NCBI GenBank assembly: GCA_000169995.1
Contig: AAZW01000015.1
Location: 1 to 64,000, forward strand
Origin: Vibrionales bacterium SWAT-3
GTDB taxonomy: Bacteria; Pseudomonadota; Gammaproteobacteria; Enterobacterales; Vibrionaceae
DNA: 64,000 nt
Reading direction: 5' to 3'
The translations under genes were made by a program, and so were the position numbers. Positions 27,194 to 37,452 of this stretch are shown piece after piece. Below the pieces are notes generated by a model, which was not told the DNA's origin, did no database searches, and worked only from the letters and a program-made list of their open reading frames with translations. Every line of letters begins with the position of its first letter. The first letter of the stretch is position 1.

Positions 27194-27875
27194 ATGGCCC
27201 CTTTTTCTTTTGGTTGCTGGACTTGCAACGACCAGTGCCGATGGAAAAAACTTGGGCCAAGTGGCCCCTATCTTCCCTATCGGTGAGATTGACATGCTGG
27301 AGTGGATTGACCAAAGGCTTAGGCAGTTTGAGGCCAGTGGGAAACTGGCGGACATGCAAAACGAGTTCACTGAGCGCGCACGACAAAGCATTGAAAACCC
27401 GCCGCCGGTGGCAGGTTTAACCACCACAACCGCTCCTCGCACCTTTTACGTTGACCCAAGCATCACCCTCCCTAAAGACATCATGGCCCCCACCACGGGA
27501 GCCATGATTGCCAAAGCGGGCACCAGAGTGAACCCCTTTGATAGCCGCACTTGGCCAAAGATAGACGGCCAAGAGGTACTTCCTCAATTTGAGCTCAGTA
27601 AGGTGTTGGTCTTTTTTGATGCCAGAGACGCGCGCCAACGACGTTTTGCCAGCGAGTATCAAAACGCCAAGCCAATCAAGTGGGTACTGACGGGGGGTAG
27701 CCCAAACCAAATGGCGACCTTACTCAAGGCGAGAATGTATTTCGCGCAGCAAGGTTTTTTAACCGAAAAGCTCAATATCACCCATATCCCGGCCATTGCC
27801 TATCAAGATGGCACTCGCTGGCGCATCGATGAGGTGAATGTCTCGGGTTTGTTGCCCTTGGCGATAGAGCCATGA
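27144..27875 (+). CDS. traW: Type-F pilus assembly protein TraW
   Basis: A 243-aa periplasmic pilus assembly protein. The ATG at 27144 begins a signal-type N-terminus (LKWPLFLLVAGLATTSA); an alternative TTG at 27069 would lie deeper in traC without such a signal. Conserved features include GEIDMLEWIDQRL and VFFDARDARQ. TraW works with TrbC and TraU in pilus extension. No trbI gene lies between traC and traW, unlike in F. Confidence 0.88.
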   Translation: MAKKLTPLIKPLGQALKWPLFLLVAGLATTSADGKNLGQVAPIFPIGEIDMLEWIDQRLRQFEASGKLADMQNEFTERARQSIENPPPVAGLTTTTAPRTFYVDPSITLPKDIMAPTTGAMIAKAGTRVNPFDSRTWPKIDGQEVLPQFELSKVLVFFDARDARQRRFASEYQNAKPIKWVLTGGSPNQMATLLKARMYFAQQGFLTEKLNITHIPAIAYQDGTRWRIDEVNVSGLLPLAIEP

Positions 27876-28018
27876 CAACCAAAATCGCTTTGATCATGCT
27901 TCCCGTACGACGCTTTTCTCTCTTAACCCAGCTCGCTTTTGGCGGCGATAATGGGGCGAAGCCTGTTGTCGAGACAAAAGGAGTACCACGCCCCGCGTGG
28001 AAAAGGATACCCTCATGA
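27872..28018 (+). CDS. Possible 48-aa protein between traW and traU
   Basis: This short frame begins MTTKIALIMLPVRRFSLLTQ. Its ATG overlaps the traW stop as ATGA, and its own TGA overlaps the traU ATG in the same way. Such double coupling suggests translation through the gap, whether or not the peptide is functional. No family recognised. Confidence 0.35.
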   Translation: MTTKIALIMLPVRRFSLLTQLAFGGDNGAKPVVETKGVPRPAWKRIPS

Positions 28019-29025
28019 CACCACGACACTTTCGTTTACTGCTGTGCGGCCTATTGGTTTTGATTGCCCCCTCAACCTTAGCAGCCAGTGCGGCCTGTAA
28101 AAGCCGCTTTATTAACCCCATTACCGATATTTGTTGGGATTGCTTGTTCCCGATGACCATAGGCTCCGCCACGGTGATGCCCTCTAAGTACCCCGATACG
28201 CCCAACCCTACACTGCCTATCTCTTATTGCCCGAAACCGCCGCCTATCTTTGTGAAAATCGGCATCAACATCGGCTATTGGGAGCCTTATGCTTTAACCG
28301 ATATCACGCGCGTCCCTTATTGTATGGTGAACATGGGCGTGCAAATGTCAGGCGCCAACACTCAGCGTATCGGTGGGCGCGTGACCGCCCGTGACAATGA
28401 CAGCAGTGACGGAGGCTTTTATCACGCTCATTGGTATAAGTACCCCGTCATTTATTGGCTGCAACTGATGCAATCCACCGCCTGCATGGCCACGGATGTT
28501 TTTGATGTTGCCTACATGACGGAGATTGACCCACTTTGGGACGACGATGAGTTATCCCTCATTCTCAATCCCGAAGCGTTACTGTTTGGTAACTTGGTTG
28601 CGCAGCTTGCTTGCGTGCCCGAAGCCCTGTTGACCTCCACTAACGCTGCCTTACCTATTGATGCGTTATTTTGGTGTTTAGGCTCACAGGGCAGTGCCTA
28701 TCCGCTCACCGGCACCACCAACTATCGAGACACGCCCATCCAGGCGGCGACACTCTTGATGCAAAAGCTGAACTACAAACTGCATCGACAAGGAATCATC
28801 TGGGAGACGCGCGGCGAAGATGGCGCGATTTGTTATCAATATCCCGATCCGATTTTGCCAAAATCTCGTTATCGGTATCAAATGTCGGGGCCTATTCCCG
28901 ATGCCGCCTGGTGTCACCCGTACACCACCACGACCACGCTCTGGGAAGCCGGCCATGACAATCCGGTCACAGGGGATAACTTTGGTTTTGTACAATGGCG
29001 AAAGCGCAACTGTGTCTTTTTATAA
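28015..29025 (+). CDS. traU: Type-F assembly protein TraU
   Basis: A 336-aa exported, cysteine-rich protein (F TraU is about 330 aa) needed for DNA transfer and pilus assembly. The signal peptide ends near STLAAS. The TraU signature ITDICWDCLFPMTIG follows, then many paired cysteines expected to form disulfides through TrbB-type enzymes. The ATG at 28015 has AAGGA seven bases upstream; a GTG at 27997 is in frame but less likely. Confidence 0.92.
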   Translation: MTPRHFRLLLCGLLVLIAPSTLAASAACKSRFINPITDICWDCLFPMTIGSATVMPSKYPDTPNPTLPISYCPKPPPIFVKIGINIGYWEPYALTDITRVPYCMVNMGVQMSGANTQRIGGRVTARDNDSSDGGFYHAHWYKYPVIYWLQLMQSTACMATDVFDVAYMTEIDPLWDDDELSLILNPEALLFGNLVAQLACVPEALLTSTNAALPIDALFWCLGSQGSAYPLTGTTNYRDTPIQAATLLMQKLNYKLHRQGIIWETRGEDGAICYQYPDPILPKSRYRYQMSGPIPDAAWCHPYTTTTTLWEAGHDNPVTGDNFGFVQWRKRNCVFL

Positions 29026-29037
29026 GGTGACGCGACG

Positions 29038-29268
29038 ATGCCCATTCCTACTCACAAAAATGAGACTGACCTATTCATTGCCAGTCACCCTGACTCTCTT
29101 ACCGATTTTTTAAAAACAGAGCTCGCCAACCACAAGCACATTTACTGCTGTTTCCCGCTCTCGCAGTTTTGCTTCTCGTTTTGTCGCGATCTCAATGCTC
29201 GTCAGGTGCAGTCAATCAGCTTCCAAAACGCTCACACCCCCTACCCACCCTTTCAGCGGCCATCATGA
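29038..29268 (+). CDS. Possible 76-aa Cys-rich protein between traU and trbC
   Basis: A 76-aa frame with AAGGTG about eight bases before its ATG, in the short gap between traU and trbC. It contains HIYCCFPLSQFCFSFCRD, rich in Cys and Phe. No signal peptide and no family recognised. Its place in a compact operon supports it, but nothing else does. Confidence 0.35.
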   Translation: MPIPTHKNETDLFIASHPDSLTDFLKTELANHKHIYCCFPLSQFCFSFCRDLNARQVQSISFQNAHTPYPPFQRPS

Positions 29269-29278
29269 AGAGGTTACT

Positions 29279-29992
29279 ATGACCATTCCATCTTTTGAGA
29301 GCACCTTTGGACGCTCTCTTGTTTTTCTGTGTTTTTTTATTGCGTTACCCACTCAGGCTTACACGGAGCAAGAGCTTAAAGCCTTTGCCAAGCTTGAGCA
29401 GGGCATGACTGAACAGCCGGAGGTAGCAAAGGCATGGCCTACGGACGACATACAAAATAAAGCCCAGGCTTATCGAGAAGAAGCGCTGACGCTCAGCCGC
29501 AATGTTCAAGATTTGATAAAAGAAGAGAGCCTGTCCCCCTTATTGGGGCGACAAAAGCCCACGCGCCACCCTGACCAAGCCCCAAAAGGGGTGATGGTGT
29601 TTGTGTCACTCACCATGCCAGAGACCGCGCTCAAACAGCTTCTGATGCAAAGTGCCCACTTAGGCGTGCCACTGGTGATACGCGGTGTTTTACCCGAAGG
29701 TTTTCCGGCCACGGCCAAACATATCGAGGCCTTGATACGCCCACCCAATAAGGCGCCCATTCAAAGCGGATTTTCCATCAGCCCAGATTGGTTTAAGCTA
29801 TTTGATATTCAACGCGTACCCGCCTTTGTTTCGGTCAAGCCAAACCGCTGCTTACCTAAGCAGCCTTGCAAAGCCAGTGACTACGACATCCTTTACGGCA
29901 ACATTTCGCTTTACCAAGCTCTGGATTACCTCGCGGCCGGGGATGCGCAGCAAAACATTCACCCACTATTGCGCACGCTCTATTCCCAATAA
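29279..29992 (+). CDS. trbC: Type-F pilus assembly protein TrbC
   Basis: A 237-aa periplasmic protein. The signal peptide (FLCFFIALPTQA) is followed by a helical linker and the TrbC domain with VMVFVSLTMPETALKQLL and VPLVIRGVLPEGF, a thioredoxin-like segment shared with the TraW C-terminus. The ATG at 29279 has GAAGAGG just upstream. It acts with TraW and TraU. Confidence 0.88.
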   Translation: MTIPSFESTFGRSLVFLCFFIALPTQAYTEQELKAFAKLEQGMTEQPEVAKAWPTDDIQNKAQAYREEALTLSRNVQDLIKEESLSPLLGRQKPTRHPDQAPKGVMVFVSLTMPETALKQLLMQSAHLGVPLVIRGVLPEGFPATAKHIEALIRPPNKAPIQSGFSISPDWFKLFDIQRVPAFVSVKPNRCLPKQPCKASDYDILYGNISLYQALDYLAAGDAQQNIHPLLRTLYSQ

Positions 29993-30028
29993 CCCTCTCT
30001 CACCCCAACTTTTGATGAGGTGCTCCTT

Positions 30029-31758
30029 ATGCGCATTGACCTCTGGGCTGCGCTCACGCTCAGTTTTTTATCTACTCTCGCTCTTGCCAGCGACCAACAC
30101 ACCTTTACCGAGAGCGCCAACTGGGCGAAGCAGACAGCAGGTCAAGCGCTCACACCGAATGCCCTCCCCCTCAACATCGATGACTATTGCAAAGACGCGA
30201 CGTGTCGAAAAGAGATCCGCAGTCCAAAAGAATCCACCCTGTCAGACAGTGAGATCAATGCGCAAAAAGGGACAGAGTTTGTGACCAATGAACTGGCTCA
30301 AGACATCAACGCCAACTTCAATAAAGGGCGACCCGATGTTAAAAGCGACCCGGCGATGCGTTTTGCCTTACTTGGCCAAGAGAATGCGTATGAAATCACT
30401 CACGGCCTCTCAAATGACTATGTCGATTGTGATAGCGGCTCCCAGTGCCTTATCGAACACATTTCTAAACAGTGTCTTCGTCCAACGAATAACAACGTGC
30501 CTTGTACAAAAGTACCTGTTGCAACCGTTGTTACTGGCAATGTCACCTACAAATGCCCTTCGGGCTGGGCAAGGCAAGGCTATGAATGTGTACGTACAAT
30601 ACGCCAATGCCGATACAATAATGACAATTACGTGAGGCAATGGGGGGGAGATAGAGTTTGTGGGCTACCGGATATAGCCACGTATTTATGGGATGGAAAA
30701 CGTGTGTATCCCAGCCAAGGCTACACGCTTGGCGCTTTAAAAAAGACGGATAATGTAGGGTGTCACAGAGGATCCGGCTGGGATAAACGCTACGAGATTT
30801 GTCGGCCCACCACACAGACGATAAAAGCCACGTTGAGCTGCTCAAGCGGGTTCACCTTATCCGGAGGGAACTGCATCAAAAACACCATGACCTGGCGAAC
30901 ACAATGCAGCCTGATGAACTCGTGCAAGGTCACTAGCCAACAATGTATTGAAGGTCGAGCCACCCGCACCATTAATGGCATTCCCACCACGCTCAATTGC
31001 TGGAAATATCGGGTCAACCATCAGTGTGACCGACCGGATACCTGCGCAGCTCTCCCGAAAAACTGTACGACTCAAACTCGACATTGCAGCCTTAAGCAAA
31101 ATGGGGTGTGCATCGAGCAAGAGGTCACAAAGCGTTGTGCTGAGAAGACATGCCGAGCCACTGACCTGCAATGTGGGGAGTACTCTTTCTGTCTTGACGG
31201 GGAGTGCTATGTGCCCGAGCCCAAACTGAACAGCAATTTTGATAAGTCCGTTGCGGCCCTGGCGGGGCTTGCCGAAGCCGTGAAAGACATCGGCGACCCA
31301 CCCAAAATATTCACGGGTAAGCCGATGAAATGCAATAAGAAACTCGCGGGTTTTAACGATTGTTGTAAAGACTCAGGATGGGGGCAAGGATTGGGAGCGA
31401 AATGCAGCGAGGCCGAAGAAGCGCTGGGTAAAGCCAAAGAGAAAGGCTTAACCTTGTACGTAGGGCAATACTGCGCCAAGAAAGTGCTGGGTGTCTGCAC
31501 ACGTAAAAGCGCAGTTACTGTGTTTACGACAACAAGCTGGCCAAAATCATTCAAGAGCAAGGCTCTATTCAGCAACTGGGCAAACGGTTAGGCAGTGCTA
31601 AAAATCCCACCTGCGCCGCCATTACGCCTGAAGAACTGGGTCAAATCAATTTTGAACACATTGATTTTAATGAGTTCTACCCGGAAATGCGTGCCAACAC
31701 CAACCTCCCCAACTTTGATGAAATCAAGAAACGACTTCAAAGTGCCACGGGCGAATAA
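30029..31758 (+). pseudogene. traN: TraN mating-pair stabilisation protein, frameshifted
   Basis: TraN is an exported, cysteine-rich outer-membrane adhesin that stabilises contact with the recipient. The first frame gives about 520 aa with a signal peptide ending LALAS and dozens of Cys, but runs into a stop at 31591. The family C-terminus resumes in the next frame (SYCVYDNKLAKIIQEQGS, later FNEFYPEMRAN) and stops at 31758. The shift falls in the A-run at 31505-31508; one more A would restore a 576-aa protein. This may be a homopolymer sequencing error or a true inactivation. The ATG at 30029 is preferred over GTG at 30020. Confidence 0.88.
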
Positions 31759-31781
31759 CCGCCTCCACTTATTCGAGGTTT

Positions 31782-32567
31782 ATGATGATGAAAAACCCAC
31801 TGCTTCGCGTCCTTACCCTAACGCTGCTTGCTTACTTCCCTCCCGCTCTTGCTAATGACCCCCCTCCTGGGTGGCGATGGTACAACGAGCCAAAGGCAAT
31901 GCCCGTAACGCCCAAACCTAAGCCGCTACCAAGTAACACTCAAACGAGCGTCTCAAGCCCTAAAACGTTATCAGCGACCGAACAGATGGCCTGGTTTCAC
32001 TCTGTGCATATCGAAGCGCAAAACGATGCCGTCCTTCACCCTAAAGATAAAGACAAGTTAGCGAGATTTTTAGCGTTAAATCATTTTATCACGGACCAAA
32101 CCGACCAATTAGGCATGACCTTTAAAGCGCTGCTGCTCGAAAGACCGGAGTTCTCTTACACCAAAGACCATCCGACCGAGCAAGCGGCAAGACAAGTGTA
32201 TTTAGCACTAGAGGATAAGAAGAAAACCGACGCGGTTGAAAAGATGAAACAAGACGGATGGGGCTTTTTCTTTGTTTATGAAGGAAAAGATACGCTCAGC
32301 CAGCAACTCGCCCCGTCCATTCAAGCGTTTGCTGACCAATACCATTTTGAGCTCCTTGGGATCAGTAATGATGAAACCTTCATCACTCACCTCAAAGAAA
32401 ACCGCCACAACCAAGGCAAAGTCACGGTGCCTTTTACGCCCGCCTTGATTTTGGTGCATCCAGGCACTGGAGAGATGAAGCCACTGGCGTACGGCTGGAT
32501 AAGCCAAAATGATTTAATTGGGCGCTTTTACAACGTCGCCACCGACTTTGAGCAATCGGATTTTTAA
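31782..32567 (+). CDS. traF: Type-F pilus assembly protein TraF
   Basis: A 261-aa periplasmic thioredoxin-fold protein lacking a CxxC pair. The signal peptide ends near ALAND; the mature part has PPPGWRWYNEP, a proline-rich linker and GWGFFFVYEGKDTLSQQLAPSIQAFA. TraF works with TraH and TrbB in pilus assembly. Three successive ATGs (31782, 31785, 31788) follow GAGG. Confidence 0.9.
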   Translation: MMMKNPLLRVLTLTLLAYFPPALANDPPPGWRWYNEPKAMPVTPKPKPLPSNTQTSVSSPKTLSATEQMAWFHSVHIEAQNDAVLHPKDKDKLARFLALNHFITDQTDQLGMTFKALLLERPEFSYTKDHPTEQAARQVYLALEDKKKTDAVEKMKQDGWGFFFVYEGKDTLSQQLAPSIQAFADQYHFELLGISNDETFITHLKENRHNQGKVTVPFTPALILVHPGTGEMKPLAYGWISQNDLIGRFYNVATDFEQSDF

Positions 32568-32741
32568 AGCGAATCAATCCATATAAAACCACCAAACGCC
32601 ATAAACAGAGCCAGTATAGCAAGTCACTCCAACCTTAGTGCAACGTTTAATACAACACACCCAACTTCGTCCAGACCACTCTCTTAAATGATGGTCACTT
32701 TCTTTTATTTCTCCTTTTATCCTAAAACGTAAGGAGGCGCT

Positions 32742-33155
32742 ATGCCATTTCTTCGTACCCTTGTGCTGGCTTTTTTAATTCATGCCGCCAGCGCACACGC
32801 GGCCATGCAAAACCAATATGCCCTGGTGTTCTTTTTTGAAAGCACCTGCCCGTACTGCCATAAGACAGCCCCTAAAATCACTCGCCTTGGCGAACGATTT
32901 CAATTACCGGTTTACGCCTTTTCTGTTGATGGGCCAGGCATTCCAGGGTTTGAGGTCCCTATTCCTGTCACACCAGAGATAGGCAAGACCTTTTTCCCAA
33001 GCCAGAGGAAAACGGTCATGCCTGCGACCTTCTTAATGAACGTCAACAGCCGTAAGTTCTCACGTTTGAGCATTGGAGACGTACCAGAAAGCACGCTGGC
33101 TCAAAGCATCCAACAAGCCTTAAGCGATCCGCGAGTGAAGGAGGCGCTGCAATGA
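32742..33155 (+). CDS. trbB: Thiol-disulfide isomerase TrbB
   Basis: A 137-aa periplasmic thioredoxin-fold protein with the redox motif CPYC (Cys36, Cys39) after a signal peptide (cleavage near AHA-AM). It probably forms or corrects disulfides in TraU, TraN and TraH, which are rich in Cys. AAGGAGG precedes the ATG; its stop overlaps the traH start (ATGA). Confidence 0.85.
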   Translation: MPFLRTLVLAFLIHAASAHAAMQNQYALVFFFESTCPYCHKTAPKITRLGERFQLPVYAFSVDGPGIPGFEVPIPVTPEIGKTFFPSQRKTVMPATFLMNVNSRKFSRLSIGDVPESTLAQSIQQALSDPRVKEALQ

Positions 33156-34558
33156 AACGTTCACTTTTCCACCCCTTATCCACCATTTCGGTGCATAAGC
33201 GAGTTATTCCTCTATTTCTCATCAGCTTAACAAGCGCTAGCCACGCCGACACCAACCACTCACTGGCCCGCTTTTTTGATAACTCAGGGTATAACGCCAA
33301 CGTCTCAAACCCGACGGCTTACCAAGGGCAATCGGCCAACTATTACACCGGGGGCAGTTTGTTTGTGCGTAATCAAATCGTCGAGGCACAATTGGTCAGC
33401 GTCACGGTCCCCTCCATCAGTGCGGGGTGCTCTGGCATTGATATGTTTATGGGGGGATTTTCACACATCAACTCAGACCAGCTGGTAAGAGCGGGGAAAG
33501 CAATCATTCATAATGCCCCTCCTTTTATCGTCAATTTAGCCTTGCAAACCTGGGCGCCCCAACTCAAACAAAACCTGGACAATCTGCAAGCCATTGCCGA
33601 CAAATACTTAAACCAGTCGGTGAACTCTTGTGAAGCCGCGCAAGCGTCCATCGGTGGACTGGCCGCCTTTGCCGCTCCTGCCACCAAAAAGCACGTCTGC
33701 GCGACGCTCGGTACACAAAACAACGCTTTCTCGGATTGGGTGCAAGGTCAGCAGGAATGTGGCGCAGGAGGCAAAGCGGACGGTCAATTAGCGAACGCAA
33801 AAAATGACCCTGCGCTAAAAGACATGACCCAAACCCATCACAACGTGGTCTGGTCTGCGATCATGAATAACGCTTTTTTGTCTTCTGATAAAAATCTCGC
33901 GCAATTCATGATGAGTTTGTCAGGCACTTACGTGTACGACAAAGACGGCAATCCACGTTACTACCCGAGTCTTTTGACCGACAACAACAACCTCGTCAAC
34001 GTGCTGCTCGAAGGGGGAACGGCGGACGTTTATCAGTGTCGCAAAACAGACCCTGAGGCGTGCATTACCATTACCAAGCGCAATAACCTCTCCATCACTC
34101 AAACTAACGGCATACAAAACCAGATACGCAAACAACTGGAATCGATTCTGCAAAAGATAGCCACCGACCAAAACCTCACGCGTCAACAAGAGGGTTTTCT
34201 GGAGCTGATTCAAACGCCAGTACTCAAGTTCTTTATTGATGACTTATCCGCCAATCAATCGCCCGATACCAGCAGCTACTCGCGAATGATAGCGGTGGAA
34301 CTGCTTAATCAGTACCTCCTGAGCATGTTAAATGTTGCCCGCCAATCCTTGGCCAACACCAACAACAGCCACGAGGACATCACCCTCATTACTCGTGATA
34401 TCGATAACGCCAAACGCTTTACCGCGGGGCTGGCCGATAACGCCATTGAAGCGCTCAACAACCGCAATCAACTGATTGACTCGCAAAGAAAGACCACGCA
34501 ACAAAACACAAAAGAAATCAGCACGACCACCAAACCAGCACCAGCTTATGGGAACTGA
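33152..34558 (+). CDS. traH: Type-F pilus assembly protein TraH
   Basis: A 468-aa exported protein (F TraH is about 458 aa). The N-terminal signal covers about the first 28 residues. The mature part has SAGCSGIDMFMGGFSHIN, a recognisable TraH block, and C-terminal helices likely to form coiled coils. The ATG overlaps the trbB stop, and traG begins three bases after it. Confidence 0.92.
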   Translation: MKRSLFHPLSTISVHKRVIPLFLISLTSASHADTNHSLARFFDNSGYNANVSNPTAYQGQSANYYTGGSLFVRNQIVEAQLVSVTVPSISAGCSGIDMFMGGFSHINSDQLVRAGKAIIHNAPPFIVNLALQTWAPQLKQNLDNLQAIADKYLNQSVNSCEAAQASIGGLAAFAAPATKKHVCATLGTQNNAFSDWVQGQQECGAGGKADGQLANAKNDPALKDMTQTHHNVVWSAIMNNAFLSSDKNLAQFMMSLSGTYVYDKDGNPRYYPSLLTDNNNLVNVLLEGGTADVYQCRKTDPEACITITKRNNLSITQTNGIQNQIRKQLESILQKIATDQNLTRQQEGFLELIQTPVLKFFIDDLSANQSPDTSSYSRMIAVELLNQYLLSMLNVARQSLANTNNSHEDITLITRDIDNAKRFTAGLADNAIEALNNRNQLIDSQRKTTQQNTKEISTTTKPAPAYGN

Positions 34559-34561
34559 CTT

Positions 34562-37369
34562 ATGATACTCGAATATTACACTTACACTTCCGGCGAAGTG
34601 GTCAACAAAGCGTTTAATGCGCTGGCCACTTTTTTTAGAACCAATACCTTTGGGGATTACTTACAGATGTGCATGATGCTGGGGCTTATCACCAGTTTGT
34701 TTATCTTTATGCTGTCACGCAATCCCAAAGACCTCATCAAATGGATGGTGGTGTTCTTTGCCGTCCCCCTGTTTCTTATCAATATGAAAGCCGACATGCT
34801 CATCATCGATAAGACGCAACCGGGTAAAGCTTACAAGGTGGATAATGTGCCTTACCTCGTGGCCGTGCCTACTTACTTTTTCTCCTCTATCATGGTGGGG
34901 ATGGCCGAAGGCGTAGAAGGCATTTTCACCACTTCGGATGATGAGCGATACGGTCGTACTGGGATGCTGTTTGGCTCTGAGTTGTATCAGCTCTCAAGAC
35001 AATCCAGAATCAATGAGCTGGCGCTACAAAAGCTCTGGCGAGACTACTTTCATAACTGCATGATTGGGGATGTGAGGATCAATGGGAAATACACCTGGGA
35101 TGAACTCTTTGCCGCGCCTGATATTTTTGCCTTTTTAGACGGCGTGAGGCAAAGCCCACTGCGCGCCCTCTTTCTGGATGAAGGGGGCGGTAAAACAAGC
35201 TACAAAAAGTGCGAACAAGCTTACCCTATCATTAAACAGCGCTTTAATGACGCCGCCGATAAAAACATGAGCTTGTTAGCGCATCAATTGCTCGGCAAAG
35301 ACGCCGACCGTTATAAGCCCCAAGTGTTGCAATCGCTGCAGCGCAGCTACCACAAATTTTTTGCCATCAGTACCAGCGCGTCCAACACCATCAAACAAAA
35401 CATGTTGATGAATGAGCTGCGCTACAACCTTGATAGCCTTGACCCAACGCAAGCCGCGCTCAATTACGCCTATACCACCAACAAACTGCAAACCACCTCG
35501 ATGTGGGCGTCATTAGGCTTAATGGCAAGAGAATACTTGCCGATGCTCCATACCATGATGTTTATGTTGTTCGCGTGTTTGGGCTTCTTTGTTGCCGGGG
35601 CGGCGGTCATTCCTGGCTTAACCATGATGGTGCTCAAAAACTATGTTGGGACGTTTGCCTTTTTGGCCACTTGGCCAGCCTTATTTGCCATCATCAACGG
35701 CTTTCAGCTTTGGGGATTGGAATCTCTGTCTACGAATGTCTCGGGTAAATTCGGAGGACTGGTGCTCTCCAACGCGAATACCGCGGATGAGTTGCACAGC
35801 CGCTTCGCCTGGATGACCGGTATTTTGATGATAGCCGTCCCTATGATAGCCAAAGGGATTTTAAAAGGCGGTCAAGAAGTCCTGTCGAGCATGAACTACC
35901 AGCTCTCAAGCATGATTAACTCGACCAATGCCAGAGCCAGTGCCGCGGCTTCCTCGGGTAATCTGGATTTTGGCAGTATGCAGATTGACAACCACAGCAT
36001 GAACAACACGCATGCCAATAAGTTTGACACCAACACCCTCGTCAACCAAGGTCACACTTACACCCAAAACTCAGACGCCTCGGTGACTGAACAACACGCA
36101 GATGGGCGCACCACTTACGACAGCTCACACACCACCAGTCGCGGCAACATTAGCGCCAACACGCAAAGCATGCTGCAAGAGAGTGTGGCGAATGCCCGCA
36201 ATCAAACGCAACAAAACCTTGCTCAAACCAGTACCCAACTGAGTCAAACCATCCAAGGGGGCGCCGTGCTGAGCGACCGCTGGCATGATAGTGTGGGTAA
36301 AAACCTGGCTTACGGTGAAGGCAGCACCAGTGGCTTTAACACTCAAGTCAGCCAAGGTATGAATGACATGCAAACGGCAGTGAACAGTGTGAGTCAACAA
36401 ACGGGTTGGACGAAAGAGCAATCACACGCTTACCTGCAAAGTGTCTATGGCGGCTTCGAGGGCGGCGTAGGCACCGGTAAAGGGGCATCGCCATTCAATT
36501 TGGGTGCCAGTGGTGGTGTGAAATGGTCTGATGATGAACGTACGGCTTACAGCAAGATGAATGCCGAGCAAAAGCAACAGCTTGAGCAAGCCACGCAGCA
36601 ATACACCGAAGGGGCCAATGCCGTGACCAGTGCCGGCAGGCAGGTGGATAATAAAGACACCCGAACGTCGGTTGAGCAGTTTGCGCATGACTTTGCGATT
36701 AACGCCAGCAACACCAAATCTCTTGGTGTAAGTGCCATGCAAAGCCAATCAGATTTAGATGCCCTATCGAATACTCAAACGCGCCTAGACTCTGGCAGTG
36801 CCAGCTTTACGGCCAACGCTATTCAAGGCTTCCAGAATTACTTGGAACAATACGCAAGGCCAGAAGACGTCCAACGCCTGATGACCGCGCACAAGCCGGA
36901 AGATATTGCCGATGCTAAAAAGTCTTGGCAAGAATACACACGCACTGAAGCGTTCGCCACCATGGCGGGGCTCGATGGTGACGCGGCAAAAATTGTGGGT
37001 AAAATGAACCAAGCGCACCAAGCCAGCACCCCAACCCAACAACCAGAACTGACACCCGAGCAAAACAACACGATGGAGAAAGGATGGGAGAGTACCGTCG
37101 ATACCGTGGCTGCTACCCGCACGGCTATGCTGAACAACAATGAAACGGGCGGACTTTTTAATCAAGAGCGCTTTGATGGGGTAACCGATGATGTAAAACT
37201 TCTGCAAGAGGAGGCGAAGAAACCCATCAGCAAACCTGAGCCGCTGATTGAAATGACCGTCAAGTCGCAGGTAGAAAAGGAGGTCACTAGACCCGAAAGG
37301 ACGGAATACGTCACCTCCGACCAAGCCTATCCAGCAGCGCCAAGATACACACAAAACCCGAAAACATAA
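34562..37369 (+). CDS. traG: Mating-pair stabilisation/assembly protein TraG
   Basis: A 935-aa inner-membrane protein similar in length to F TraG (938 aa). N-terminal and central membrane helices (about 35-80, 325-350, 355-390, 415-430) anchor it. The N-terminal part supports pilus assembly; the long polar, Gln/Thr/Ser-rich C-terminal region (about 460-935) corresponds to the periplasmic part that acts in mating-pair stabilisation and, in F, entry exclusion. No recipient-side traS is evident. Confidence 0.92.
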   Translation: MILEYYTYTSGEVVNKAFNALATFFRTNTFGDYLQMCMMLGLITSLFIFMLSRNPKDLIKWMVVFFAVPLFLINMKADMLIIDKTQPGKAYKVDNVPYLVAVPTYFFSSIMVGMAEGVEGIFTTSDDERYGRTGMLFGSELYQLSRQSRINELALQKLWRDYFHNCMIGDVRINGKYTWDELFAAPDIFAFLDGVRQSPLRALFLDEGGGKTSYKKCEQAYPIIKQRFNDAADKNMSLLAHQLLGKDADRYKPQVLQSLQRSYHKFFAISTSASNTIKQNMLMNELRYNLDSLDPTQAALNYAYTTNKLQTTSMWASLGLMAREYLPMLHTMMFMLFACLGFFVAGAAVIPGLTMMVLKNYVGTFAFLATWPALFAIINGFQLWGLESLSTNVSGKFGGLVLSNANTADELHSRFAWMTGILMIAVPMIAKGILKGGQEVLSSMNYQLSSMINSTNARASAAASSGNLDFGSMQIDNHSMNNTHANKFDTNTLVNQGHTYTQNSDASVTEQHADGRTTYDSSHTTSRGNISANTQSMLQESVANARNQTQQNLAQTSTQLSQTIQGGAVLSDRWHDSVGKNLAYGEGSTSGFNTQVSQGMNDMQTAVNSVSQQTGWTKEQSHAYLQSVYGGFEGGVGTGKGASPFNLGASGGVKWSDDERTAYSKMNAEQKQQLEQATQQYTEGANAVTSAGRQVDNKDTRTSVEQFAHDFAINASNTKSLGVSAMQSQSDLDALSNTQTRLDSGSASFTANAIQGFQNYLEQYARPEDVQRLMTAHKPEDIADAKKSWQEYTRTEAFATMAGLDGDAAKIVGKMNQAHQASTPTQQPELTPEQNNTMEKGWESTVDTVAATRTAMLNNNETGGLFNQERFDGVTDDVKLLQEEAKKPISKPEPLIEMTVKSQVEKEVTRPERTEYVTSDQAYPAAPRYTQNPKT

Positions 37370-37379
37370 TATTGATCTC

Positions 37380-37406
37380 GGTGCATAAAATAGAACTTTA
37401 TGCACC
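37380..37406 (+). terminator. Hairpin after traG
   Basis: A perfect 10-bp stem GGTGCATAAA / TTTATGCACC with a 7-nt loop lies 10 bp after the traG stop. There is no U-run, so it is at most a weak or factor-assisted terminator, an mRNA 3'-end stabiliser or a protein site. Confidence 0.4.
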
Positions 37407-37452
37407 GCCTAATTACTGGTATTATGAACAGGTATCTAAAGGGAGAGTGACC

